Assembly (NCBI GenBank): GCA_964552325.1
Contig: CAZKHA010000015.1
Coordinates: 1-39,386, forward strand
DNA: 39,386 nt
From: CAZKCK01 sp964552325
GTDB taxonomy: Bacteria; Bacteroidota; Bacteroidia; Bacteroidales; TTA-H9
Reading direction: 5' to 3'
Shown: one piece after another, positions 1 through 7,024 of the stretch
Layout of the letters: every line of letters begins with the position of its first letter
Numbering within the stretch: the stretch's first letter is position 1
Program-made: the position numbers and the translations under genes
Notes under the pieces: generated by a model
Told to the model about the DNA's origin: nothing
The model's database searches: none
The model's input: the letters and a program-made list of their open reading frames with translations, nothing else

Positions 1-132
1 TAAGTTTGAATATACTAGAAATGATTTTTTACAACGAGCCACAAATATAATAATCAATCTTCGCATCTAACAACTAAGCAAAAAATAATTGTAATTAACA
101 TGCCAATTCTTAGGCTTTGCGCAAGTAGGCGT

Positions 133-152
133 TTTAAACCTGCAGGTTTAAA
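133..152. repeat. Perfect 20-bp palindrome
   Basis: The sequence TTTAAACCTGCAGGTTTAAA is its own reverse complement over all 20 bases, and symmetry stops at both flanks. It lies in AT-rich non-coding DNA upstream of a transposase remnant. Palindromes with an AACCTG/CAGGTT core recur between genes in many Bacteroidota genomes, from general knowledge, so this may be a dispersed REP-like element. It has no T tract after it, so it is not a convincing terminator. Confidence 0.6.
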
Positions 153-213
153 TGTACTTCATATTGGTTTTATTCCCGGAGGCTTTCCTTAATATTTGGG
201 CGGAGCTAGCTAA

Positions 214-693
214 TGCGTGAAACAGGGCGGAAGGGTGCGCCTGTTCCTGATCAAGTACAATAACGCCCCTAACAGGTCCCTTTTGTTGACCACCGATATG
301 ACACTTTCATTCTTAATGGCCATAGAGCACTACAAGATCCGTTGGTCCATAGAGACGCTCTTTAAGGAATGAAAGCAGTACCCGCGCCTTGGTGGCTGCC
401 AGAACACCGATTTCGATGGGCAGTTTGACGACGCGGCAATCGCACTGGCCACACACACTGTATTGAGCCTGCAAAGACGTTTCGGTGCCGATGGGACACT
501 GGGGGAGGTTTTCCGCCAGACACAATAGCGCCTATTGAAAATTCGCTTAGGGGAGCGGCTGTTGAGGGCGTTGCTAAAGCTGCTCACCCAGATTTGCCAG
601 GTCATCTGCCTAGACCTGGAGGATGCTATGCGTATCCTTGTTCGGTGCAAACGTCCCGTCAGGCTGGTATTAGTCATATTGGGCCTGCTGTAA
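214..693 (+). pseudogene. IS4-family transposase, 3' remnant with in-frame stops
   Basis: One frame reads from about 214 to the TAA at 691-693 and encodes the C-terminal part of an IS4-type DDE transposase. The phrase IEHYKIRWSIETLFKE followed by a stop and K fits the IS4 signature Y-x2-R-x3-E-x6-K, which includes the third catalytic acidic residue. A TGA at about 376-378 sits where the family usually has a codon between KE and K. A TAG at about 526-528 interrupts QTQ-RLLK. The N-terminal two thirds, with the first two catalytic Asp residues, is absent, because a stop at 211-213 and AT-rich non-coding DNA lie upstream. No terminal inverted repeats were recognised. This is a dead insertion-sequence fragment. 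The exact IS group is unknown. Confidence 0.85.
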
Positions 694-885
694 GAACCTG
701 ATGATAAGGCCTACTATCAGCCCAAGCCTGCTATTCATTTGTAAGTTTATGATAATGAAATGTTTGCAAAAACACCATTGTTTTAATTTATTGAATCACC
801 ATGCTATCATTAATGTGCAATGTGTGAAGCTTAAGTAAGAGTTATTCAGGCTAGCGCCAATACTTTCTCCAATTGATGTAAATGC
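694..885. other. Non-coding stretch between transposase remnant and terminator
   Basis: AT-rich sequence with no convincing reading frame, RNA gene or repeat that I can see. It may include the outer end of the degraded insertion sequence. Confidence 0.4.
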
Positions 886-915
886 AAAAAAAAAGACCGA
901 CAAAGCGGTCTTTTT
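886..915 (-). terminator. Intrinsic terminator of the DUF6249 gene
   Basis: The arms AAAAAGACCG (890-899) and CGGTCTTTTT (906-915) form a ten-pair hairpin with a six-base loop. On the minus strand the stem is followed by nine T residues (the A run at 886-894), a classic Rho-independent terminator for the minus-strand gene ending at 947. The plus-strand side also ends in five T residues, so it may act both ways. Confidence 0.85.
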
Positions 916-946
916 CCGACGTAAATCGGCTAATCAATAAACAAGG

Positions 947-1279
947 CTAGGCTAATGGCTTTTTTGGTGGGAATTGTTTTCCAACATAATAACTGGCTAT
1001 TAGTGCAATACCTCCTAAAATGAATGTCATCGAAAAATAGGCTACCCACTCTTCGATGCGTGTGTAAGCTGCAAGAATGTTTCCGATTAAGATTCCAAGG
1101 GCAACGCCTATGAGTACCATGCCCCATTTTAATTGTTGTAGTTTTTCGCAGCCATTGTCAAAGTAATTGGCATCGAGGCCGCGTTCAATTAAGGCCATGC
1201 GCTCTTTTTGGCGAACAAACAAGTAGATAATTCCCCAAATGGTTCCAAATAAGGTGATTGGGATGATAATGCCTTCCAT
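947..1279 (-). CDS. DUF6249 family small membrane protein
   Basis: A 110-residue protein with three predicted membrane segments: roughly residues 3-21 (IIIPITLFGTIWGIIYLF), 52-71 (WGMVLIGVALGILIGNILAA) and 80-98. Between segments 1 and 2 it carries the phrase RQKERMALIERGLDANYF, typical of the Bacteroidota DUF6249 family. The function is unknown. Members often lie beside ECF sigma-factor genes, as here, where the sigma gene starts about 170 bp away in the opposite direction. That suggests a role in envelope stress signalling, but this is inference from position only. A strong terminator lies downstream. The ATG at 1279 starts directly before the first hydrophobic segment. Confidence 0.85.
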   Translation of the reverse strand: MEGIIIPITLFGTIWGIIYLFVRQKERMALIERGLDANYFDNGCEKLQQLKWGMVLIGVALGILIGNILAAYTRIEEWVAYFSMTFILGGIALIASYYVGKQFPPKKPLA

Positions 1280-1452
1280 ACAAAATAAGTTTTAAGTGAG
1301 TATTCAGGTGTTTATGCCTCTATTGACGCCGCTTGCTTAACGTGGTTACAATCTCAGCAGCAAAATATTCACCAACAAGCGCCAACATACATAAAATGCA
1401 GTAATTTTATGCTCGTGTTGTAACCCAAACCAAAACCTGACGTCATACCCAC

Positions 1453-2028
1453 ATGCAGATTCATGACGATAGCCATTTTGTTTCGCTTGTACTTGCCGGC
1501 CAAACCGCGGCTTTTGCTTCATTGGTTGATAAGTATAAGTCAACAGCCTTTAATGTAGCCTTTCAGATAACTGGCAATAGGCTTGATGCAGAAGAAGTTG
1601 CCATGGATGCCTTTGTAAAAGTGTATCGTTCGTTGCCCACGTTTAAGGGCGATGCCAAGTTTTCGACATGGTTGTATCGGATTGTTTACAACACAGCCAT
1701 TTCAAGAACCCGGAAAAAGAAGCATGATTTTACACCTTTAAACGAAAGTATTACCGAAAACTACAGTGAAACCGATTTTGAAGAGAGCCTGCATTACATC
1801 AGCACCGAGGACCAACACGCCTTGGTAACGAAGGCTATTGCAGGATTGAGTGCCGAAGATGCTTTAATCATCAATCTTTTTTACATCAACGAGCTTTCTA
1901 CTGATGAAATAAGCCAAATCACCGCATTGTCGGTATCGAATGTTAAAGTAAAACTACACCGGATTCGTAAGAAAATATACGCTGAAGTTCAGAAACTCAG
2001 CAAAACGGAAGTTAAAGATTTGAATTAG
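1453..2028 (+). CDS. ECF (RpoE-type) RNA polymerase sigma factor
   Basis: A 191-residue sigma-70 family protein of extracytoplasmic-function type. Region 2 (about residues 18-90) contains FQITGNRLDAEEVAMDAFVK and the promoter-melting phrase FSTWLYRIVYNTAISRTRK. Region 4 (about 130-180) has a helix-turn-helix with the phrase STDEISQITALSVSNVKVKL. Region 3 is absent, as usual for ECF factors. It would direct core polymerase to a dedicated promoter set. The next gene starts two bases after its stop and encodes a small two-segment membrane protein, probably its anti-sigma factor. No clean -7 box was found upstream, so autoregulation from a non-housekeeping promoter is possible. The particular ECF subgroup was not determined. 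Confidence 0.93.
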   Translation: MQIHDDSHFVSLVLAGQTAAFASLVDKYKSTAFNVAFQITGNRLDAEEVAMDAFVKVYRSLPTFKGDAKFSTWLYRIVYNTAISRTRKKKHDFTPLNESITENYSETDFEESLHYISTEDQHALVTKAIAGLSAEDALIINLFYINELSTDEISQITALSVSNVKVKLHRIRKKIYAEVQKLSKTEVKDLN

Positions 2029-2030
2029 CT

Positions 2031-2471
2031 ATGGAAAACAAAACGGATTTATTTATCAAACAAATGCTTGAGAAGACTCCTCTTATGGAGCCATCATTTG
2101 ATTTTACGCAAAAGGTAATGCTGCGTATCGATCCTTCTTATCAAACGGCAAGCATAAAAACACATACAAATTTGCCTTTTAGGGCTGGGCTGGCCATTAG
2201 CCTTACTGTCGGGGTTTTTGCCGTTATTGTTCTTACCAGCGATTTTGCCTTTACCGATACTGTTTTGCGTGTGTTCTCTTATTTTACGAACCTAAACTTT
2301 GGTTCGAGTTCTCTTTTTGAGGGTATGTTCTCAACATCTGGTACAACAGGTTTTTCGGGTAAATATGCTATGATCTCCATTGGGATGGCGCTTGCAGGCG
2401 GTTTGTTGTTTATGCTCGACCGGTTTTTGGGCAAGAAAATGCGAAATACCAGCATGTACGTATTGTTATAG
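2031..2471 (+). CDS. Small membrane protein, probable anti-sigma factor
   Basis: A 146-residue protein with a charged N-terminal stretch of about 48 residues, then two membrane segments at about 50-70 (AGLAISLTVGVFAVIVLTSD) and 110-130 (YAMISIGMALAGGLLFMLDR). No zinc-binding HxxxCxxC anti-sigma motif is present. The N-terminal phrase LFIKQMLEKTPLMEPSFDFT is typical of small proteins that follow ECF sigma genes in Bacteroidota. The two-base spacing from the sigma gene implies one transcript. By position it is the likely membrane-bound regulator of that sigma factor, but sequence alone does not prove this. A lack of recognisable motifs keeps the call tentative. Confidence 0.6.
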   Translation: MENKTDLFIKQMLEKTPLMEPSFDFTQKVMLRIDPSYQTASIKTHTNLPFRAGLAISLTVGVFAVIVLTSDFAFTDTVLRVFSYFTNLNFGSSSLFEGMFSTSGTTGFSGKYAMISIGMALAGGLLFMLDRFLGKKMRNTSMYVLL

Positions 2472-2476
2472 TTTTG
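2469..2476 (+). promoter_or_regulatory. Possible -7 box for the fructosamine-kinase-like gene
   Basis: TAGTTTTG matches the Bacteroidota -7 consensus TAnnTTTG and overlaps the stop codon of the upstream gene, 24 bases before the next ATG. No TTG -33 element lies at the proper distance, so this may be chance. Confidence 0.3.
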
Positions 2477-2499
2477 TACTTTTAGCATAGAAAAAGCCT

Positions 2500-3378
2500 A
2501 TGCCAAGTTCCACCCTTCTTCAGTCTGTTGTTCGTTTTTTGTCAGCCAATGCTGCCGAAGGCCACTATTTGCATCATCAAACTGTGGCAGGCGGCGATAT
2601 TAACGAAGCGTTTAAAATCACAACCTCTCATTCCAGCTTTTTTGTAAAGTACAATGCCGCTCCAAAAGCTTTTGATATGCTTGAAAAGGAAGCCATGGGC
2701 CTCGAATTGCTCCGTTCATCAAAGGCTGTCAGCATCCCTAGCGTTGTGGGAACGGGCAAGGCAGGAGATATTGCGTTTCTTGTACTTGAATATATTGACA
2801 AACAATATTTTGGAACCGAGTTTATGTTCGATTTTGGACAAAAAATCGCCAAACTGCATCAATGTACGCAGCCTAGATTTGGGCTCGACTTCAACAATTA
2901 TATAGGTAGTTTGGAGCAATCAAACCTCCAACACAATGCCTGGGAAGAATTTTTTATTTTGCAACGTATTGTTCCTCAGCTCAAAATTGCACGTAATGGT
3001 GGGAAGATTTCAAAGAGATCAACCTTGGCGTTTGATGCCTTATTTGTTCGGTTGCCAGATTTTTTCACGAATGAACCACCGGCTTTGTTACACGGTGATT
3101 TATGGGCGGGTAACTATCTGTGCGGCAAGAATGAAACCGCTTACCTCATCGATCCTGCTGTTTATTATGGCCATCGTGAAATGGATATCGCGATGACCCA
3201 GCTTTTTGGAGGCTTCTCTGCGCGTTTTTATGAGGGTTACCAAAGCATTTATCCGCTCGAAAAAGGCTGGAAGGAAAGAACTGACGTTGCAAACCTTTAT
3301 CCCTTATTGGTTCATGTGAACCTTTTCGGCGGGGGATATGTTGATACAGTAGATAAAATAGTTCGAAAGTTTGCTTAA
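2500..3378 (+). CDS. Fructosamine-3-kinase-like (APH-fold) protein
   Basis: A 292-residue aminoglycoside-phosphotransferase-fold kinase of the fructosamine-kinase family. Visible are the glycine-rich GGDINEAFKI (31-40), the ATP-binding Lys in FFVKYN (K50), the conserved E in LEKEA, the hinge LVLEYI (94-99), the catalytic loop LLHGDLWAGN (196-205, D200 and N205) and the metal-binding LIDPAVYYGHREMDIAM (216-232, D218). The family phosphorylates ketosamines formed when sugars glycate proteins, so that the adduct falls off. Bacterial members are assigned to this protein-repair role, some acting on ribulosamines. Length matches the family (about 290). It lies 28 bp after the probable anti-sigma gene and may be cotranscribed. 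The precise substrate cannot be read from the sequence. Confidence 0.9.
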   Translation: MPSSTLLQSVVRFLSANAAEGHYLHHQTVAGGDINEAFKITTSHSSFFVKYNAAPKAFDMLEKEAMGLELLRSSKAVSIPSVVGTGKAGDIAFLVLEYIDKQYFGTEFMFDFGQKIAKLHQCTQPRFGLDFNNYIGSLEQSNLQHNAWEEFFILQRIVPQLKIARNGGKISKRSTLAFDALFVRLPDFFTNEPPALLHGDLWAGNYLCGKNETAYLIDPAVYYGHREMDIAMTQLFGGFSARFYEGYQSIYPLEKGWKERTDVANLYPLLVHVNLFGGGYVDTVDKIVRKFA

Positions 3379-3404
3379 ACGTTAAATCATAAACCACAAC
3401 TAAA

Positions 3405-3923
3405 ATGAATACCATTCTAATAGTATATTGGCCTTTAGGGGGCAATGCCGAAATGGCTGCAAAAGCAATTGCCTCAAAGTTCGCTGATAAGAATACGGTG
3501 CTTAAGCCCGTATCAGAAGTAACAATTAACGAGTTAACAGCTGCCGATTTGGTAATTGCAGGCGGTTCAACGGTTGGAGCCGGTAAATGGCAAGATGCCA
3601 GCAGCTCCAACAAATGGTCGCAGTTTTTTAAAGATTTGCCACAAGGTTGTCTTGCCGGCAAAAAATTAGCCTTATTTGGCCTCGGAGACCAAATTTTGTA
3701 TCCCGATAATTTTGTGGATGGCCTTGGCGTAATGCACGAAGAATTTGCTAAAACCAATGCAGCGTTTATTGGCGAATGGCCTGTGGAAGGATATAGGTTT
3801 ACTAATTCGCAAGGCGTTGTAAACAATGTGTTTGTAGGCTTGGCCCTTGACGAAGACCGTCAACCAGAACTTACCCATGATCGCATTCAAACATGGGCCG
3901 AGCAACTTAAAAAATCAATGTAA
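3405..3923 (+). CDS. Flavodoxin-fold protein
   Basis: A 172-residue protein with the alternating alpha/beta pattern and length of a flavodoxin. It has an N-terminal beta strand TILIVYWPLGGNAEMAAKAI, a second-strand region DLVIAGGSTVGAG that fits the 50s loop, and KKLALFGLGDQILYPDNFVDG for the 90s loop, where Tyr stacks on FMN in classical flavodoxins. It would carry electrons as a low-potential FMN protein. The phosphate-binding loop is unusual: the normal T/S-x-T-G-x-T is replaced by PLGGNAE. It lies 26 bp after the kinase gene, with a strong terminator following. Weak FMN binding or another cofactor is possible. Confidence 0.8.
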   Translation: MNTILIVYWPLGGNAEMAAKAIASKFADKNTVLKPVSEVTINELTAADLVIAGGSTVGAGKWQDASSSNKWSQFFKDLPQGCLAGKKLALFGLGDQILYPDNFVDGLGVMHEEFAKTNAAFIGEWPVEGYRFTNSQGVVNNVFVGLALDEDRQPELTHDRIQTWAEQLKKSM

Positions 3924-3945
3924 GAGTTAGCTTAAAACACAATGT

Positions 3946-3982
3946 AAGCAGTTATGCCATTTGGTACAACTGCTTTTTTTTT
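3946..3982 (+). terminator. Intrinsic terminator after the flavodoxin gene
   Basis: Arms AAGCAGTT (3946-3953) and AACTGCTT (3968-3975) pair perfectly. Inside them TGCC/GGTA extends the stem across one mismatch to an ATTT loop. Nine T residues (3974-3982) follow. The T run reaches the stop codon of the convergent transglycosylase gene, so the two genes share this boundary. Confidence 0.88.
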
Positions 3983-5426
3983 ATCGCTTTGCCAGTGCGC
4001 AATACAACTCGTAACGTTCATAAATTTCTGATACGTATTTTATTGGGATATTGCCACGGCAATAGCCCAATTTTACTACGGGGTCGTTGTAATAGGCCGG
4101 TAGGGTTTTCTTTTGCATAAAAAACTCCACATTGTCATTCCATTTGTTCGGGTTGTAGTGGTATTTAGCAGCCAGGTTTCTTGCGTCATAAACATGCCCA
4201 ATGCCAACGTTATACGAAGCTAAAACGAATTTTATGCGTTCCTCGGGATCCGGAATAAGCCGTTCCCAGCTTTTTTGCAACAGCCTTAAGTACTTTACTC
4301 CACCCTTTATGTTGTCGTGGGGGCCTGTTATTGAATCCATTCCTAGTTTTAGGGCTGTTGATGGCATAATTTGCATAAGGCCAATGGCTCCATCAGGCGA
4401 ACGCGAAAAATGACGAAAACCCGATTCTTGCGATATAAGCGCTGCCAGTAATCGCCAGTCCCACTTAAGCGATCGGCTTAAGCTTTTTAATAGCTCGTCG
4501 TATTCTGAAATGGTGCTCACCTTAGCTAAAGTGTTGCCTGCTTCTTTTTTAGTGGCTCTCACGGCTTTGTTGGTGTATTTTGCCTTAAGGGATTTAAAAT
4601 CAGAAGTTTTGCTATATGAGCTAACCCAATCGGAAGTGTACTTCATAAATGCTTGATTATGCATTGAAACGGCCCACCTTAAAGTGTGTGAATCTATTAG
4701 TGACTCAAACGAGAGCTTTGGAAATTGGGCAGCTTGCAATTGGGCAATGTGTTCTTCAAGCAATGTAAATTGAACACTGCCTTCCGCTATCTGATTTAGA
4801 ACTTTATTCAATGGCTTTGATGTAAACTCGAGCGATAGCTCGCCGTTTGATCTCCAGAAAGCCGTTTTGGCGATGCTAGTAAGCTTGGGTGTGTTGTAGA
4901 TTGTTACAAAGATGTTGTTCGAGAGTCCTTTAGCATTATGATATCCACCAGAAAAAGTGGCAGGGCTGCCTTTTTTTGGAATGCTTGTATTCTTATGATG
5001 TACCAGAATGTAGTTAGTGCTATCAAAAGCGCAGCTTAGTTTAATTGATGAATCAATAACTTGGGTTGAATTAAAATCTCCTGAAAATAAATCAACTTTT
5101 TGCGCTCTTATCGCCGAAATTGCATCCGTATTACTGTTATACGGAACTAATTTAAGCTTTAGGCCAAGGTGCGAGGCAAAATTAACCAAAAGGTCATATT
5201 GGAAGCCAATAGGTTGACCATCAGAAATATAAAGCCCATCAGTGTCTTTACAAATAGCCACAGTAAGGTATCCTTGGGTAGCTAGTTTATCAAGAAAACT
5301 ATTGCCTGGTAAACAAAAGGATGAATCGTTGTAATTAGTTGAATTTGAATACTTAAACGAAAAGTTTATTGAACTTGCGACAATAAATAATAGTATAAAA
5401 ACGAACCTTCTTACTACATAATTCAT
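3981..5426 (-). CDS. mltF: MltF-type membrane-bound lytic murein transglycosylase
   Basis: A 481-residue two-domain protein. After an N-terminal signal or anchor (RRFVFILLFIVASSINFSF, about 6-24) comes a periplasmic solute-binding (SBP_bac_3) domain at about 45-285. A C-terminal SLT lysozyme-like domain (about 320-440) follows, with the catalytic Glu in ISQESGFRHF (E334), then GAIGLMQIMPSTA and LASYNVGIGHV. It cleaves peptidoglycan glycan strands to form 1,6-anhydro ends at the cell envelope; the binding domain is thought to modulate activity. A longer frame opens at 5549, but the ATG at 5426 precedes the signal sequence and lies about 38 bp from a good promoter that sits inside the longer version. 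The gene diverges from the DUF5723 barrel. E. coli MltF shares this architecture (about 518 residues). Confidence 0.9.
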   Translation of the reverse strand: MNYVVRRFVFILLFIVASSINFSFKYSNSTNYNDSSFCLPGNSFLDKLATQGYLTVAICKDTDGLYISDGQPIGFQYDLLVNFASHLGLKLKLVPYNSNTDAISAIRAQKVDLFSGDFNSTQVIDSSIKLSCAFDSTNYILVHHKNTSIPKKGSPATFSGGYHNAKGLSNNIFVTIYNTPKLTSIAKTAFWRSNGELSLEFTSKPLNKVLNQIAEGSVQFTLLEEHIAQLQAAQFPKLSFESLIDSHTLRWAVSMHNQAFMKYTSDWVSSYSKTSDFKSLKAKYTNKAVRATKKEAGNTLAKVSTISEYDELLKSLSRSLKWDWRLLAALISQESGFRHFSRSPDGAIGLMQIMPSTALKLGMDSITGPHDNIKGGVKYLRLLQKSWERLIPDPEERIKFVLASYNVGIGHVYDARNLAAKYHYNPNKWNDNVEFFMQKKTLPAYYNDPVVKLGYCRGNIPIKYVSEIYERYELYCALAKR

Positions 5427-5463
5427 TGTAAATGTTTTAGTTAATACTTTTTTTAAATCGGCT

Positions 5464-5496
5464 GCAAAGATACAGTATTTTTTACATAACCTCCAA
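5464..5496 (-). promoter_or_regulatory. Bacteroidota-type promoter of the mltF-like gene
   Basis: On the minus strand a TTG (-33, plus-strand CAA at 5494-5496) is followed after 22 bases by TATCTTTG (-7, plus-strand CAAAGATA at 5464-5471). Both elements match the primary sigma consensus of the phylum. The expected transcript starts near 5457 and supports the ATG at 5426. Confidence 0.75.
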
Positions 5497-5512
5497 ATGT
5501 AACCCGAATGAG

Positions 5513-5544
5513 TTGCAAAATTGGATGGTTTGATAGTATCTTTG
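5513..5544 (+). promoter_or_regulatory. Bacteroidota-type promoter of the DUF5723 barrel gene
   Basis: TTG (5513-5515), 21 bases, then TATCTTTG (5537-5544) match the -33 and -7 consensus. The ATG follows at 5588. The element is divergent from the mltF promoter and only about 17 bp away from it. Confidence 0.75.
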
Positions 5545-5587
5545 ACCAATATACAAACAAGAAAGTTTCAAATTTGTTTAATAAGCT

Positions 5588-7024
5588 ATGAACAAAGTAT
5601 TTACAATTATTTTTGGTTTAGCCCTACTGCCTATAGCCCTAAAAAGCCAGGGCGAACTAGGTGCATTTAATGTAACAGGAACGGGCATTGCAACGGCATT
5701 AGTTAGTGATTATCAATGTCTCGGAATAAATCCATCGAATCTTGGGTGGTCATCAGATACCCGAAGCATTCATTTGGGGCTTTCCGAAATATCAGCCTCT
5801 ATTTATTCGGAGCCACTCACCAAAAAAGACATCACCCGTTTTTTTAGCGAGGAATCATATACCGAAGCAGAGAAGGTTGATGCAGCACGGCGGTTTACAA
5901 ATGCACGTTCGGCTTCCGATTTCGGCTCCAACAATCTTGCATTTTCGTACCAACATCCCGAAGTTGGCGGCTTTGCTGTTTCGGTTCGTGACAGGGTTTC
6001 ATGGAACATGGAATTGAATAATGCTGCTGCTGAATTGCTGTGGTTAGGGTTTAATGCGGAGTATTTCGACGAAAAAGTTATCGAAAATGGAATTACCGTC
6101 GCTGGTATCTCTTCGCAACCAAAATCAGTTAGTTCGCTGTTTTCTGGAACATCGTTTTCAACCATTTGGACTCGGGATTATTATTTTGGATATGGCCGAA
6201 AATTGTTCAAAAACGAAGACTTAGCTTTTTATGGTGGAGTTGATCTTAAGTACGTTCAAGGTTTTGCAATGATCGACATCCGTATTGACGACAAAAATAT
6301 TTCCGGCATTTCGGCATTATCACCCATGTTCGAGATGGATTATCCACAACCTTCGCCATCAAACAAGGATGGCGGTGTGTTTTCGCCCGCAGGACGTGGC
6401 CTTGGTTTTGACCTTGGTTTGTCCTTTATTTATAGAAACAGGTTGCGGGTTGGCATGGCTTTGAATGATTTAGGAAGTGTTAAATGGGATGGAAATGTTT
6501 ATACAGCCAGTTACAGCGCTACCATCAAGCGTATTGAAACCCCGGGCTTGGGATCAGAAACCATTGACGATATTGTGAATTCGATAGCTGTTGAAGACCA
6601 ACTGTTTGCTTGGGAAGGATTGGAAAGCAGTACGGTGAATTTGCCAACACATTTAAGGATGGGTGCGGTGTACCTGCCAGCAGCAGGCCTTGAAGTTGGG
6701 TTTGATATGATGATGCCTATGAATGAAGCTCCAGGGAGTATGGACAAACCAATGTTTGGCCTGGGCGCGCGTTACAATGTAGTTGGTAGATTGCGTTTAT
6801 CAGCGGGCATTACAACAGGAGGCAATTATCGTTTTAATGTGCCATTTGGGCTAACTGTTGGTGCTTTAAAGGCTTGGGAAGTAGGAGTTGCCACACATGA
6901 TATCTCGAGTTTGTTCCGTGAGGAGAACCCGAACGTTTCCATAGCATTTGGCTTTTTAAGGTTTAGCTTTGGCAAATACTTGATTGAACTCAATAATCCT
7001 GACAACACCTCAGAAAGGCTTTGA
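5588..7024 (+). CDS. DUF5723-type outer-membrane beta-barrel protein
   Basis: A 478-residue secreted protein. Residues 1-20 form a signal peptide (KVFTIIFGLALLPIALKSQG). The mature protein begins with a region containing ALVSDYQCLGINPSNLGW, typical of Bacteroidota barrels of the DUF5723/PorV-FadL-like group, where an N-terminal 'NPA/NPSNL' phrase precedes the strands. The rest alternates aromatic and polar residues in amphipathic strands, such as YYFGYGRKLF and LGFDLGLSFIYRNRLRVGMALNDLG (split here as one barrel segment), ending in ISIAFGFLRFSFGKYLIELN-like strands. The role is unknown; candidates are outer-membrane transport or structural barrel. Its 3' end overlaps the convergent rnr gene by 15 bp. 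Confidence 0.75.
   Translation: MNKVFTIIFGLALLPIALKSQGELGAFNVTGTGIATALVSDYQCLGINPSNLGWSSDTRSIHLGLSEISASIYSEPLTKKDITRFFSEESYTEAEKVDAARRFTNARSASDFGSNNLAFSYQHPEVGGFAVSVRDRVSWNMELNNAAAELLWLGFNAEYFDEKVIENGITVAGISSQPKSVSSLFSGTSFSTIWTRDYYFGYGRKLFKNEDLAFYGGVDLKYVQGFAMIDIRIDDKNISGISALSPMFEMDYPQPSPSNKDGGVFSPAGRGLGFDLGLSFIYRNRLRVGMALNDLGSVKWDGNVYTASYSATIKRIETPGLGSETIDDIVNSIAVEDQLFAWEGLESSTVNLPTHLRMGAVYLPAAGLEVGFDMMMPMNEAPGSMDKPMFGLGARYNVVGRLRLSAGITTGGNYRFNVPFGLTVGALKAWEVGVATHDISSLFREENPNVSIAFGFLRFSFGKYLIELNNPDNTSERL

Noticed and set aside
313..677. Two minus-strand reading frames of 70 and 115 residues across the transposase remnant
   Set aside because: They are antisense to a recognisable IS4 transposase frame and contain no family motif or start context of their own.
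1381..1410. TAATTTTA considered as a -7 box for the ECF sigma gene
   Set aside because: The final G of the consensus is missing and no -33 TTG lies at the right distance.
5427..5549. Longer N-terminus for the MltF-like protein
   Set aside because: The extra 41 residues precede the signal sequence and overlap a good minus-strand promoter at 5464-5496.
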